Shown here: positions 35,801-44,951 of the stretch, piece by piece | Layout: each line of letters opens with the position of its first letter | Position numbering within the stretch: the first letter of the stretch is position 1 | Source of the DNA: Siphonodentalium dalli | Lineage: Eukaryota; Mollusca; Scaphopoda; Gadilida; Siphonodentaliidae | Assembly (NCBI GenBank): GCA_032622095.1 | Contig: CP136064.1 | Coordinates: 262,115,863-262,179,862 of the forward strand | Direction: 5' to 3' | Length of the DNA stretch: 64,000 nucleotides | Translations under genes and position numbers: made by a program | The notes under the pieces: generated by a model | Seen by the model: the letters and a program-made list of their open reading frames with translations, nothing else | Databases searched by the model: none | Told to the model about the DNA's origin: nothing

Positions 35801-36637
35801 TAAGAAAAAATGGTAAAAAGTGTTAAAAAAAGACTGTTTTAGGCCAATGCATTCTCTTATATATGCGAGGCGACCTATGGTCGACTCGCATATATAAGAT
35901 AATGCATTGGCACAGGGCTAACTGTAACTATCACAATGTGGTCAAGGAGCCGGTTCCAATGATATCCATATTTGTATGGTTCTATTGAGACAGACCGAAG
36001 ATATTTTAGGCTGTTGAAGCTTTATTTGGCCGGTTTTGGCCGTTTTGTTGGGTAAAGGGTTAAGCGATTGTTTACATTAGTGACGTTGATTCCGGGCCCT
36101 GAATATCTCCATTCGGCGGTGCGAACCTCAAGAAAATACAAAATACGGCATTTTCTAGGTTCGAAACTTCTATAGGGCCACTATAGTCTCCATTATTGAA
36201 GTGAGAATAATTGCCAGCAAACGGGTGTTTACCGGACGCATAGTGGATCTTATCTCTATGTAGTGAATTCCGCTTTTAGCTGGTTCACAAACACACACGG
36301 ACGCGAATTCAAATGAAAATTTAAATATATTAATAATCGCTGGACTGCTTATGATGGACTGAAACACCAGGCACCTTATCGACTGAGTAATGTTTGTCGT
36401 TTTCCATTCAGATCAGACGGAAGCCCGTTGACCCCTCTGACCTTACCGACACACGTGCCGTTTTACTTGCTGACCAACGGAGGTAGTTGCCAGAACGTAG
36501 CAGGAATGCAATCGACTCTGGAATACATCTGCCACGACACAGAAAACGGATCAAACGCCGATGAAACAGACATGATTATCTCATTGGATCCGGCTGGATA
36601 CATTTGCTTGGAATTCTGCTTCTATCAAGAGAAGTGA
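24775..36637 (+). CDS. Secreted PAN/Apple-ApeC (apextrin-like) protein, 4 coding exons
   Basis: Joining 24775-25051, 29424-29585, 34818-34941 and 36412-36637 gives 789 nt, i.e. 262 residues and a TGA. All junctions are GT-AG with phases 1, 1 and 2, and no frame is broken. Order: signal peptide 1-20 (MWISLAFLYLYILVLVACTG), a PAN/Apple-like Cys module about 39-90 (Cys 39, 53, 57, 63, 74), and an ApeC domain about 99-262 opening with SGWPAGEYG. ApeC features visible are C115, a WDGEDDG motif near 155, a double Cys before R188 (FFCCR), PFYLLTNGGSCQ near 204, and a closing CLEFCFYQ. The domain is named after the apextrin C-terminus. In amphioxus and bivalves, ApeC proteins are induced by microbes and bind bacterial wall components (established for the family), so extracellular recognition is the likely role here (inference). 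There is no MACPF domain, so pore formation is not expected. The start could be up to 32 codons further upstream (24679), but the Met at 24775 gives a clean signal peptide. Introns are 4.4, 5.2 and 1.5 kb and repeat-rich. Confidence 0.85.
26505..26790. repeat. Repeat related to the 47-kb tandem element, head part
   Basis: Shares a GACTTCGTCCGGGCTATTT-type start and a later block (AAGGTCA...GGTCGCACGTGAAATTGGAC and CCCGGGATCAAAGTA) with 46985-47150. The body units found there are missing. Confidence 0.55.
26792..26895. repeat. CATA/CA/TA compound microsatellite
   Basis: Runs of ACACAC, CATACATACA and ATATATATAC over about 100 bp. The ORFs across it (26675-27010 and its complement) are artefacts of the repeat. 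Confidence 0.85.
27440..27610. repeat. CpG-rich inverted repeat (27515-27578 core)
   Basis: CAAAATCGCGG at 27515 mirrors CCGCGATTTTG at 27568, with GACGTCGCCG/CGGCGA elements between. The surrounding 170 bp are dense in GGCG/CGCC within an AT-rich intron. Probably a small foldback insertion. Confidence 0.55.
28095..28431 (+). repeat. Two units of the ~170-bp 'GGTCACCCGAAGATCC' tandem family
   Basis: Units share GGCTCCCATCTAGAGGTCAC, a AGTTTGGTG-TGAT block, GATTTAGTCAT-CAAAGAGTA, and a GGCGGCCATGTTTTTCATC end. The same family forms 50655-51870, and on the minus strand 60843-61735. Confidence 0.75.
29424..29585 (+). CDS. PAN-ApeC exon 2: start of the ApeC domain
   Basis: The acceptor CCATCCGTCAG precedes AT ACC TTG, completing the split Asp codon (G|AT). 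The exon encodes RSGWPAGEYGIIKSDQGCPL and WEEGGVVHYSEIPGNTNTW, the canonical ApeC opening. It ends CACTGGCCAG|GTTTGT, phase 1. Confidence 0.85.
29905..30195. promoter_or_regulatory. CpG-rich island in intron 2 (possible cryptic promoter or first exon)
   Basis: About 25 CpGs in 290 bp, in contrast with a CpG-poor intron. On the + strand, ATGGCGTCC in a good start context opens MASTVVVGIGKTLNFCG and meets a donor-like G|GTAGGT near 30190. This could be the first exon of a nested transcript or an inserted repeat. There is no protein match. Confidence 0.3.
30735..32450. mobile_element. Large nested foldback element
   Basis: The outer left arm (about 30735-31310) and outer right arm (about 32083-32450) are reverse complements. 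For example, GTGCAATCTGTCGACGGAAC is at 30810 and its complement is near 32350. The left arm carries about 210 bp (30850-31060) that the right lacks. Each arm contains its own palindrome built on GAACCGCATGAGTGTCTGGA and its complement: 31149-31307 on the left, 32090-32249 on the right. The 760-bp middle (31320-32080) has no recognised gene. Confidence 0.75.
34818..34941 (+). CDS. PAN-ApeC exon 3: ApeC middle
   Basis: TTTTCCAG|GA completes the Gly codon left by exon 2. Encodes LQSKYITWDGEDDGPSDYVY and ends KLFFCC + AG|GTATGT, phase 2. The aromatic WDxED motif and the paired Cys are ApeC landmarks. Confidence 0.85.
35108..35200. repeat. 31-bp x 3 tandem repeat with ATTGG/TATA motifs
   Basis: Three units of TTTGATTGGTCATGCAATAT + ATATCGCTCGC, with few changes, in intron 3. 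Each carries an inverted CCAAT box (ATTGG) and a TA-rich stretch. Confidence 0.8.
35666..36063 (+). mobile_element. piggyBac-like MITE, copy 1 (398 bp with TSDs)
   Basis: Flanked by TTAA on both sides, with terminal inverted repeats CCCTTTACCCAACA. A TTAA target and ends starting CCC are the hallmark of the piggyBac superfamily. Inside are two 69-bp near-palindromes, 35696-35764 and 35843-35911, each starting GCCAATGCATTCTCTTATAT. Each is almost the exact reverse complement of the other. No transposase frame, so it is non-autonomous. Confidence 0.9.
36412..36637 (+). CDS. PAN-ApeC exon 4: ApeC C-terminus and stop
   Basis: CCATTCAG|A completes Arg188 (AG|A). Encodes SDGSPLTPLTLPTHVPFYLL, TNGGSCQNVAGMQ and LEFCFYQEK, then TGA at 36635-36637. 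A candidate polyadenylation signal AATAAA is at 36993-36998, but it lies inside the next foldback. Confidence 0.85.
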
Positions 36638-36851
36638 CTTGGACCTTAAAGACTGTGATCAAATACCAAATGCTGCCGACAATGTGTTTTGTAATCCATA
36701 AAGGGGGGGGGGGTTCGAGTATGCATATAACTGTTACAGTTAAATTTGACTATTGCAAAACAACATCTTTCCAATTTGCATTGCATGCAAGTGATATACC
36801 GCAAGCAGTTGCAACTATATTCGAGAATTTGGAACCTTGCTACACATTAAA
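36638..36851. other. 3' flank of the PAN-ApeC gene, poly-G tract
   Basis: Probable 3' UTR. Eleven G in a row lie at 36703-36713. Confidence 0.5.
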
Positions 36852-37058
36852 CCATTTCAGTGCCAAATCCGATTTTTGTATCAACCCATATTTCCTTGAT
36901 CATTTTTCAAATTTATTGATTATAATAATGTGATACATTGACGGAAAGAGCTCTAAGATCTCTTTCCATCAATGTATCACATTATTATAATCAATAAATT
37001 TGAAAAATGATCAAGGAAATATGGGTTGATACAAAAATAGGTCTTGGCACTGAAATGG
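36852..37058. mobile_element. Near-perfect palindrome, 99-bp arms
   Basis: Arms 36852-36950 and 36960-37058 are reverse complements with only a few mismatches around a 9-bp centre. It lies 215 bp past the ApeC stop codon. Confidence 0.9.
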
Positions 37059-37127
37059 CTAAGGAACACTTCCGTTGATATCAGCGAGGCATAGAGAAGC
37101 CCACACATCTTCTTAGCAATCATTTGC

Positions 37128-37217
37128 AGAATGAGGTTCCCAGAGGGTGAATTTAGTGACGCTATCCCGCATAGCGGGCTAGCATCACAAAATTCACCCT
37201 CCGGGGACCTCATTCTG
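37128..37217. repeat. 90-bp palindrome, family P, copy 1
   Basis: CAGAATGAGGTTCCCAGAGG mirrors the end CCGGGGACCTCATTCTG. The centre carries CCCGCATAGCGGG. Confidence 0.9.
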
Positions 37218-37436
37218 AATCGCCTCATCTGCTATGGGAGACATAGACTCAGATTGAAGTCCCCAACTTGTGAATATTGTGACGTACACCCATTGTGAAC
37301 CTCGATTATGCAATCTGTCGTCTGCCAATTTGGGGATATATAGACACTAAACTAAAAAGAAATAGGATATATGTGAAGAAGTTTCTATAGAAATTTGATA
37401 ATAAAGAAACTTTCCAGAGAAAATGAGGCCTAAGCT

Positions 37437-37523
37437 GATTGAGGTCCACAGAGGGTGAATTTAGTAATGCTAGCCCGCTATGCGAAATAGCGTGACTAAA
37501 TTCACCCTCTGTGGACCTCATTC
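37437..37523. repeat. 87-bp palindrome, family P, copy 2 (inverted)
   Basis: Same arms as 37128-37217 (GAGGTCCACAGAGGGTGAAT). The asymmetric centre (GCTAGCCCGCTATGCGAAAT) shows it lies in the opposite orientation. Confidence 0.9.
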
Positions 37524-37792
37524 TACAAAGACACACTAAACTCAGCCTTTGATGCATCCATATGTGATCGTTTCGTCTTCTATTTAGTTAAGTTATCAGA
37601 AGAAGAAAAAAATGGTAGTATTGAAATATTTTGTTATTTGCACACGAAACGAGCAATCTATACTCACTGAACCCTTTCTTTACTAATATTTATCCCTATA
37701 GGGACCCCCAAATAAACAGATGACTGCACAGCTAAGTGCCGCCTGCTTACCACGCGATTTAAAGCAACAAAATCATCATTGTTGAGTAAATG

Positions 37793-37868
37793 GAGGAAAT
37801 GTTCAGATAATAAGTTCAATAAACGAACATATGTCGTTTGTTGAACTTATTATCTAAATATTTCCCTC
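37793..37868. repeat. 76-bp palindrome
   Basis: GAGGAAATGTTCAGATAATA...TATTATCTAAATATTTCCCTC with a CATATG centre. Confidence 0.85.
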
Positions 37869-37952
37869 AATAAATAAGACTCCTCCTGCACATTAATTTA
37901 TATGTCCCTCCAAATAATAAATGGCCTCATAAATACATGTAGGTCATTCCAA

Positions 37953-38010
37953 CGTATACTTTTATAACTGAATGGGAGAATTCATTTAGTATAGACGGGG
38001 TTAATACGAG
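37953..38010. repeat. Short dispersed repeat shared with 62977-63034
   Basis: GTATACTTTTATAACTGAAT and the following GGGAGAAT occur at both sites, then diverge over about 30 bp. Confidence 0.7.
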
Positions 38011-38630
38011 TAGTCAAACCAGAGTCTTACAAATAATGAAGATGAGTTTATGACTCGAGACTTAAATTATTTTCATTATCAGGTCATGCACATCCTGAAT
38101 TCCACTATTATAGTGGTTTATCATATGACTCAATCATTATTTACTCTGGAAAGTATGTCATAAATCAATTTCATATGAACTACTAGTTCATATCACCTTC
38201 CGATAATGTGATTGGTTTGTTGACAAAAAGTGTATTCTGATTGGCTGAATGGCAGCCGGGGCTGAGCCGTGTCTCTAACTAAATGCAGGTCAAATTCGTG
38301 CGCGTCAATTAACGCGATGCCGAAATTCTCGCAATTATAATCTTGAAATATATAGATTTGGACATTGTTATACGATAAATAGAATATGGCATTCGTATGT
38401 ATCTAATAAACATACGATATAATGTCACAAACTGAGAACAGAATAGCGCACTATATCTTCGCGTGCATATTATTTCTGCTAGTTCACCAGGTGTAATTGG
38501 GCTTCCGGTGCAATGAAGTGACGTCACATTAACCGTTTGCTGCCGATGTCATATAGCTATTTAGTGATTTGTGTGCGTTTTGGACATCATAATCAATGTA
38601 TAGGTGTCATATGATAAATAGAATATGTAA
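38011..38630. other. No recognised feature
   Basis: AT-rich. Small palindromes such as CCACTATTATAGTGG (about 38101) and GTGACGTCAC (38518-38527) are present, but no gene. Confidence 0.5.
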
Positions 38631-38796
38631 TATATATAGAGGATATGTAATTCGTGTTTCTCTCATATGATATTTATGAAACTCGTCACGAATTTTCAGT
38701 TTTCTCTCGCCGGAGGCTCGAGAAAACTGAAAATTCTTAGACTCGTTTCATAAATATCATATGAGAGAAACACTCATTTCATATCCTCTATATATG
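38631..38796. mobile_element. Foldback element, ~76-bp arms
   Basis: Left 38631-38707 and right 38719-38796 mirror each other: ATATATAGAGGATATG...CATATCCTCTATATAT, TGAAACTCGT and AATTTTCAGTTTTCTC. Confidence 0.9.
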
Positions 38797-39349
38797 ACCA
38801 TAACATATTCATGTTTCCTTTATTTGCGTTGGGAATAGAAGATGGCGCATACCAATGTACAGCCACATTTCACTCTTAACAATATCGCAGCGAATGAACA
38901 GTCGTCTGACAAAATTTATTTTGCAATCTTTTGCGCCAGCTTTGTTATCCAATAATATTACCAATATATGCCTTTGTAAATGACAATAACAGGATGACTG
39001 AATCGCTCCTTTATAACCAAAAATTAAACTAATTGAATGCTAATTTAGTAATTGAGTTGCTTATGCCGCCATTATTAGTCATTCTCCTGGACAAAATATA
39101 TTTATTATACCAAATTAGTGTGACTCTGATTTTGAATAATTTGTGTATGATATGATTTTGGATTATCCCTCTTTTATCAAATTCACAAAACGGTAATGGT
39201 AATATACCACTATAATAGTGGAATACCAATCTAATAGTGAAAGTCAGCATGTGCCTGACCTGATTATAGTTACCATATTCACTCCTACTTTATAATGTGA
39301 ATAAAGTATACATATCACTTTCAATCTGGAGCCTACAAATTAGTATCAA
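38797..39349. other. No recognised feature
   Basis: AT-rich sequence with only short chance ORFs. Confidence 0.5.
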
Positions 39350-39963
39350 ACAAGAGCTGAGGTGTCACCAGGCGCACACCCATATTGCTTACAGCCCAGG
39401 ATGGGTATACCCAAAGTAGAAGTAACATGACCTTGACCATATTTGAATAAATAAATAAACTTATCCTTTTTTAAGTTGTCCTTGTACTGAATATCTCCAC
39501 CCAATTCCATTCAGATTGAGATCTGATTACACATGGTTCAGACATTCGCACGGACAAACAAATTAAATTAACATTTCTATATAAACAAATAGCCATAACC
39601 CTGGTATGAATAATGTAAAGACAACCAATTAAAACATCGTTTGAAGTCTTCATTATGGTAAAACTTCGCACCAAATGTAATTGAGATTTGATATCCCTTG
39701 ACCGAGATATTTGGCAGACGGACACAAAAATCAAGGACAAACGAAGGAGAATAAATCTAGAACGGAGAATGTGAACAACACCGTTTGACACTTCGTCGAA
39801 ATCCATTATGATGATGAATATCCATATCAAATTTCATCAAGATACCACAACCTAATGATGAAATACTCAAGGAGACCGGCAAAACAAATCGACATTTCCA
39901 GATAAATAATGTAAGATGAATAACACCAGATAAAAATAACTAAACTTGAGGGGGGGGGGGGGG
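39350..39963. repeat. Putative repeat element starting AAACAAGAGCTGAGGTGT, ending in poly-G
   Basis: Opens like the element at 18605 (AAACAAGAGGTGTGC), contains repeated TCATTATG and TGATATCCCTTGACC-like text in degenerate units, and ends with 14 G at 39950-39963. Called by analogy only. Confidence 0.4.
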
Positions 39964-40498
39964 TAATAAAACAATTGCAGGAAGGTATGCTGGGATGAGT
40001 GGGTGGCCCAAGAGGCAAACACAAAAACGCATTATTTTTACAACCTCGTGCAATTGTTTTTACTATAGACCTTTTGTGCCAATATTTGACATTTGTAACA
40101 GTTTAAAACATATTATAACTGCAAAAACACATTATCTATGTTACTGGCACATTATATGGGCCTCAGTGGAGGTGACATTTAGTTGATATGTTGCATATGG
40201 GATGGTGAGGTGAAACATTTATTCCCGACACCTTTCGAAAGAAGCTTTGAGAAATGTAAACCTGAAAGAAATAAACTTGTCCTCATGTAACTCAGTTCTT
40301 TAAGCCTAGATCATTGTGTAAAAGGAATAAGAGCGAGCAGTCGTCTCAAACATTAATGTGATTATTAACGGCTAGAAAATAACTGTCATCAGTGCATCAA
40401 GCCAATCAATGAATTATTTGCATGCTTTTCAACTCAGATGATCTGTTGATCTCACAGCACCTAAAGTATTCAAGTCTGGCATAGTGACTGCTTGTAAC
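39964..40498. other. No recognised feature
   Basis: No supported gene or repeat. Confidence 0.5.
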
Positions 40499-40886
40499 TT
40501 AACCCTTTACCCAACAAACCGGCCAAAACAGGCCAAATAAAGCTGCAACAGCCTAAATTATCTTGGGTCTGTCTCAATAAAACCATACAAATATGGATAT
40601 CATTGGAACCGGCTCATTGACCACATTGTGATGGTTACAGTTTTGCCATGTGCCAATGTATTCTCTTATATATGCGAGTCGACCATAGGTCGCCTCGCAT
40701 ATATAAGAGAATACATTGGCCTAAAAAAAATCTGTTTTTACCATTTTTTCTTACATTCTTTAACAATTTTATAATTTAATGTGTTAAGCCAATGCATTCT
40801 CTTATATATGCGAGGCGACCTATGGTCGACTCGCATATATAAGAGAATGCATTGGCACAGGGCCGTTCTGTTGGGTAAAGGGTTAA
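40499..40886 (-). mobile_element. piggyBac-like MITE, copy 2 (388 bp with TSDs)
   Basis: TTAA at 40499-40502 and 40883-40886, the same CCCTTTACCCAACA ends, and both 69-bp palindromes. Orientation is opposite to copy 1: the GCCAAAACAGGCCAAATAAA side is on the left. Confidence 0.9.
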
Positions 40887-41190
40887 TATAAAAGAAGTTG
40901 CTCCAGTAGTTTTATGTGCACCTATCAGCTTCTGGTGGATGTATTTTTCCGCTATATCAATGCATTAGAATGTCCATTTAGCAGTATGGAATTTGACCAT
41001 TCAGGAAGACCTATATCATACTCTCACCACACACTGACCTGGACACTCCATTGTATGTATTTGTAGACAAATTAGCCTATCGGCCAGTAATTAAAAAACA
41101 ATTCTTCATTTTATCTGTATTAACAATTTTCTTAACCATCTAATCTAGTGGTCTAACTCCAATCAAATGCACACGACTACGGACAAGAGA
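40887..41190. other. No recognised feature
   Basis: About 300 bp between the MITE and the next candidate element. Nothing seen. Confidence 0.5.
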
Positions 41191-43871
41191 CCAGGGGCCT
41201 ATACTATAGAATACATTTTTTTGTAATAGCAGGCTTATTTGAGCCGTACAGAAGGTGTCGAGTACTATGGACCACTGTAATCTAGCAGCTAACGCGATTT
41301 CTTGTAAATCACAAAAAGACGGCAAATCGAGTACTATCGACCACCGTTCGTCAAACGCACATCTAAACATTTGTGATTTTATCAAGGGAAATTACTCTAA
41401 TGATATATGCGAATGATATGGCAATGCCCAGTCTGGGTGAACGTCGACTCTATATTTGAAATATAGAGTCTGGAGCTTATGTGGCCAAAACCATTTCTAT
41501 TCAGCGAAGAGCTTCCCCAAAATGACGTCACGGATTAAAAAAAATACATCGATGATTGACAGGTGTCCCCACGTGTTATTTGTTGTGCTTCGCAATAGCA
41601 ATGGCCTGTGTCGCGACATAAACGTACAGCAGATAATATTTGTCGTGTGTGCGACTATTCTTTTTCGGGAGATGAACTCGCTGCATCAACCGGAAAGCTG
41701 CATCCGAGAGCAAAAAATAAGGTCGTCATCAAAAATGATGCTTTAGAACTATTTAAAAGCATAACATTAAGTCATTTCCTCGGTGTTAACTTTCAGATGA
41801 CTTTTTTACGACAAATAATTTGATTTGCAAACCATGGTACAATCATGAAAGTAAATCAAATACACGGACATGAGTGAGTTCTATTTATATTTATGGGAGG
41901 CCAAGTTGGTACCATGCGCAGGCCTATCTATCAGGTCTAGCACATCCTTCAAATTAATCCGAATATATAATTTCGAAGCCATTGTTGTCTCTGTTGTATT
42001 TGCAAGCATCGCTTTCGATCGGAGAAATTCCGCTCTGTTACTATATTTAGAGGTGACATTATGGGAGTCTCCGCCCACTAACACTTGTTTATTAACCCAT
42101 ACGGTTTCATTGGACGGAAAATAATTTACGCAATCAATCAGATTACGGAATCCCGAGGACTTGAAAATGAGATAGCGATGTTATCCGTCAGACCTTATAT
42201 TCAATGTTGTAATGAATATTTAGGTATGAGTTTACTCAGACTGGGCAATGCCTATTTGTGTCAGTTGGTGAGTGATTTAGTTGATGAATAAAGGTACATA
42301 ATGTGTGACTAGTTTCCGATACTTGGGTTATTTTGACCACAATTGCGCATGATGAAAAGTAATTCCTTCGGTATCGTATGGAATATTTACCATTTTCAGA
42401 TGGTTTATGTTACATAAACATGTAACATGAAACATTTGAAATTAACGGTTTTTCGAAAAGGGTCGGCAAGCACACATATCGGTTGCCCTTCAAATGGCCA
42501 CATCAACTTTATATAGCAATATGACCAAGGATGGAACCTGATTTGTCTAGCTAGCTTAGGGCTGGGACAGCGGCTGAAATATTAGAAGTGGGAACATCTA
42601 GACCTTAATAGTTGAAAAGGTTGAGGTACAATGCATCTGGGAAAATTTAAACCCATGATGGGGTGCGATGGCTATTCTCTGACTTGGTTTTTTCGACCTG
42701 TGTCAAGGATGGGTGTTCATTTGGAAATTCCAATGTGGACGAACACTCCCTCGTCCAGGGTCTCCGGGGACATCCAACCTCGATTTTAAAACATATATAC
42801 ATGTATAGCACCATCTACTTAAACTATACCTAATTAATGGTACATTCCATTTATACCCAACTAAGCGGCTGAATTTAGGTCAACATATGACATTTGGTTT
42901 ATAACCAACACGCACTACTACATTGGTAAGTTAAGGATCATGAGACCCCGATTTTTTCTAAGAATTCACTCATGGAACATTCTGTGCGGCACTATTGGCC
43001 AAATTAAATTGTTTAGACTACAAGGTGAATGCAAACTTCTTGAGCACACAAATGCCATGCGGTTCAAATATGTTTCATAATGTCATGGTAAATATTTGGG
43101 GTCCACTGATTCTTAACGCAACTTAGCCTGAAATTATCAGTAACTGTTTCAACACGAAATGCCACCACCCCCGATTCACCGCGTATCCGTGTACCTTCGC
43201 ACAAAGATCGTTTATACGTTTTGAGCCCAAGCCCCACAACTTTAACTCTTTAATTCCGTTCATAATTAAAATCTCCTTTCAACTCCATTGAGCGTAAACC
43301 ACCTCAATGGGTTAACAATTGAGATTCCGTGACTGCATTACAAAGAACATGTACCCAGCTAATCGCACTCACAATTATCCGCACGGATCATCGTCGTGGT
43401 CACGGCGTGAAAAATCAATTATGTAGCCTATGCCGTTGTAATCTAATACGGAATTTTTACAAAAATAGTATTATCGCTGTACTATAGAACCCGCTTAGCC
43501 CGTACTTTATCATTCCGTATTGCGAATTTTTACATATTACAAAGCCGTAGCGTTCGAGTACTATGAAAACATGAACAGATGAAACTTTCAGGCCCCCCTT
43601 TTCTCCACCAAATGCAAAGATTTTCCGGTCAAGTGAATCCCGGTATATAGATGGTTCGCCAAAAAAGATCATATAAGTCATTGCATGTCAATGTATTTTG
43701 CATATAAAGAGTTTTGGGCATATGTTGAGTTTCAATCTACAATGAAAGAAATACACTGATATAAATACAGTAGAATACTATAGAACACAAAATATGTATT
43801 ACAAAATTTGTAAATCACAAATTAACGCTGATATTACAAAAATTGTATTCTATAGTATAGGCCCCTGGACA
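41191..43871. mobile_element. Candidate 2.7-kb element with ~38-bp terminal inverted repeats
   Basis: CCAGGGGCCTATACTATAGA at 41191 is the exact complement of the end at 43871, and the match continues inward (ATACA, T-run, TGTAATA) for about 38 bp. No target duplication was identified. Inside, apart from one Cys-motif frame, only AT-rich sequence and a 25-bp perfect palindrome (41446-41470) are seen; 42300-43450 holds nothing recognised. Confidence 0.55.
41608..41823 (+). CDS. Unrecognised frame with CxxC motif inside the 41.2-43.9 kb element
   Basis: Reads MSRHKRTADNICRVCDYSFS, then GDELAASTGKLHPRAKNKVV and IKNDALELFKS, 71 residues. The basic start and CRVC pair resemble the beginning of some invertebrate zinc-binding or transposase-type proteins. 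There is no second metal-binding pair in the frame, and a following exon was not found. It may be a first exon or a relic. Confidence 0.25.
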   Translation: MSRHKRTADNICRVCDYSFSGDELAASTGKLHPRAKNKVVIKNDALELFKSITLSHFLGVNFQMTFLRQII

Positions 43872-44640
43872 CACCGGGCTGACCATGGTTGCTCGGACCG
43901 GGGTGAGAAAATTTTGAAAACCATACAAGAAAATCGCAAATCATAACATCTCAACTGGCCTCAACTGAACCTTTCCTATAGTGTTGGAAATTTCAAACTT
44001 CATACTCCCCCTCAGGTTGGAAAACTCTCCAACTGATGACCATTTCAGTCCACAAGTTTGACCAAATGTAGTAAAATATTGTTTTGTTAAATTAATTAGC
44101 AGTTTTGTATTGGCCAGGGGGATGGACAATGACATACCAGGCCGACCATGGTTCGGCCCGGTGTGCGAAAATTTTGAAATCTGAACAAGAAAATCTTAAA
44201 AATCCTAGACTAGCCTCAAGCCTTCCTAGAGTTAGAAATTTCAAACCTGACACCCCCACTTAGGTTGGAAAATTTCCAACTGATGACAATTCCAATGACA
44301 ATGTTGACCAAATGTATGACAATATTGTTTTCTTAAATTAACTAGCAGTTTTCGACTGCCCACGGGGGAGGGACCAGGCCACAAGCTTTCCAAGTGTTGG
44401 AAATTTCCAACTTGTCACCCTCCCTAAGGTTGGAAAATTTCCAACTGATGACCATTTCAGTCCAAAATTTTGACAAAAACTAGGAAAATATGCAAATATT
44501 GGTCCAAAAAACAATTAATTCCCCCCAATAAATTGTTTGAAAATCAAACTACAAGAACATTTTCAACCTATTGTTGGTGTGAAATTTCCAACTAATGTTT
44601 TGACAGGAATGAAATTTCCAACTGTTGACAATTTTGACCA
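43863..44640. repeat. Tandem ~250-bp units rich in TTGGAAATTTCCAAC
   Basis: Unit starts near 43863, 44132 and 44366. GACCATGGTT-(C/G)-CGGACC, GTTGGAAATTTC-AAC and GGTTGGAAAATTTCCAACTG recur, and CAACTGATGACCATTTCAGT marks each unit. Relatives lie at 22560-22680, 23060-23115 and 58565-58700. Confidence 0.75.
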
Positions 44641-44951
44641 AAGTTGGGGGGGGGGGGGGAGAGACACTCCCAAATCCCCCTGTCGCCACGTCTCTGTCAG
44701 TAGGATATTAAGCGGTTTAGACCAAAATTAGTTAAATTGGTGGGGGGGGGGGGGGCGGTTGATTGTAAAAACATTGGGAGTAATATATTTTTGTGTGCAA
44801 ATTTTGGGGTGATGGGTACCCAAAATGCCAGATGCAAAAAAAAAAACGGCATACCTTCCTGCAATTTGTTTACTACCCCCTGACTAAACGATTGAAAACT
44901 CATATACATGGCCCGACTGACGGACGAAGGACCATATGCATGCAATCCAGT
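44641..44951. other. No gene; two 14-bp poly-G tracts
   Basis: G runs lie at 44646-44659 and 44742-44755, only 82 bp apart. The rest is unremarkable. Confidence 0.7.

Larger units (their letters stand above)
34942..36411 (+). other. Intron 3 of the PAN-ApeC gene
   Basis: GT at 34942 and TTCCATTCAG ending 36411. Contains the 31-bp repeats and the first TTAA-flanked MITE. Nothing else is recognised. Confidence 0.75.

Noticed and set aside
35632..35826. Frame reading NPLPNRRALCQCILLYMR, found again at 63563-63826
   Set aside because: It is the left half of the MITE, not a gene; the identity reflects recent transposition.
41220..41400. Possible tRNA or small RNA near repeated GTACTATGGACCAC text
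   Set aside because: No cloverleaf with conserved A and B boxes could be traced. No tRNA or rRNA gene was found anywhere in the window by eye.
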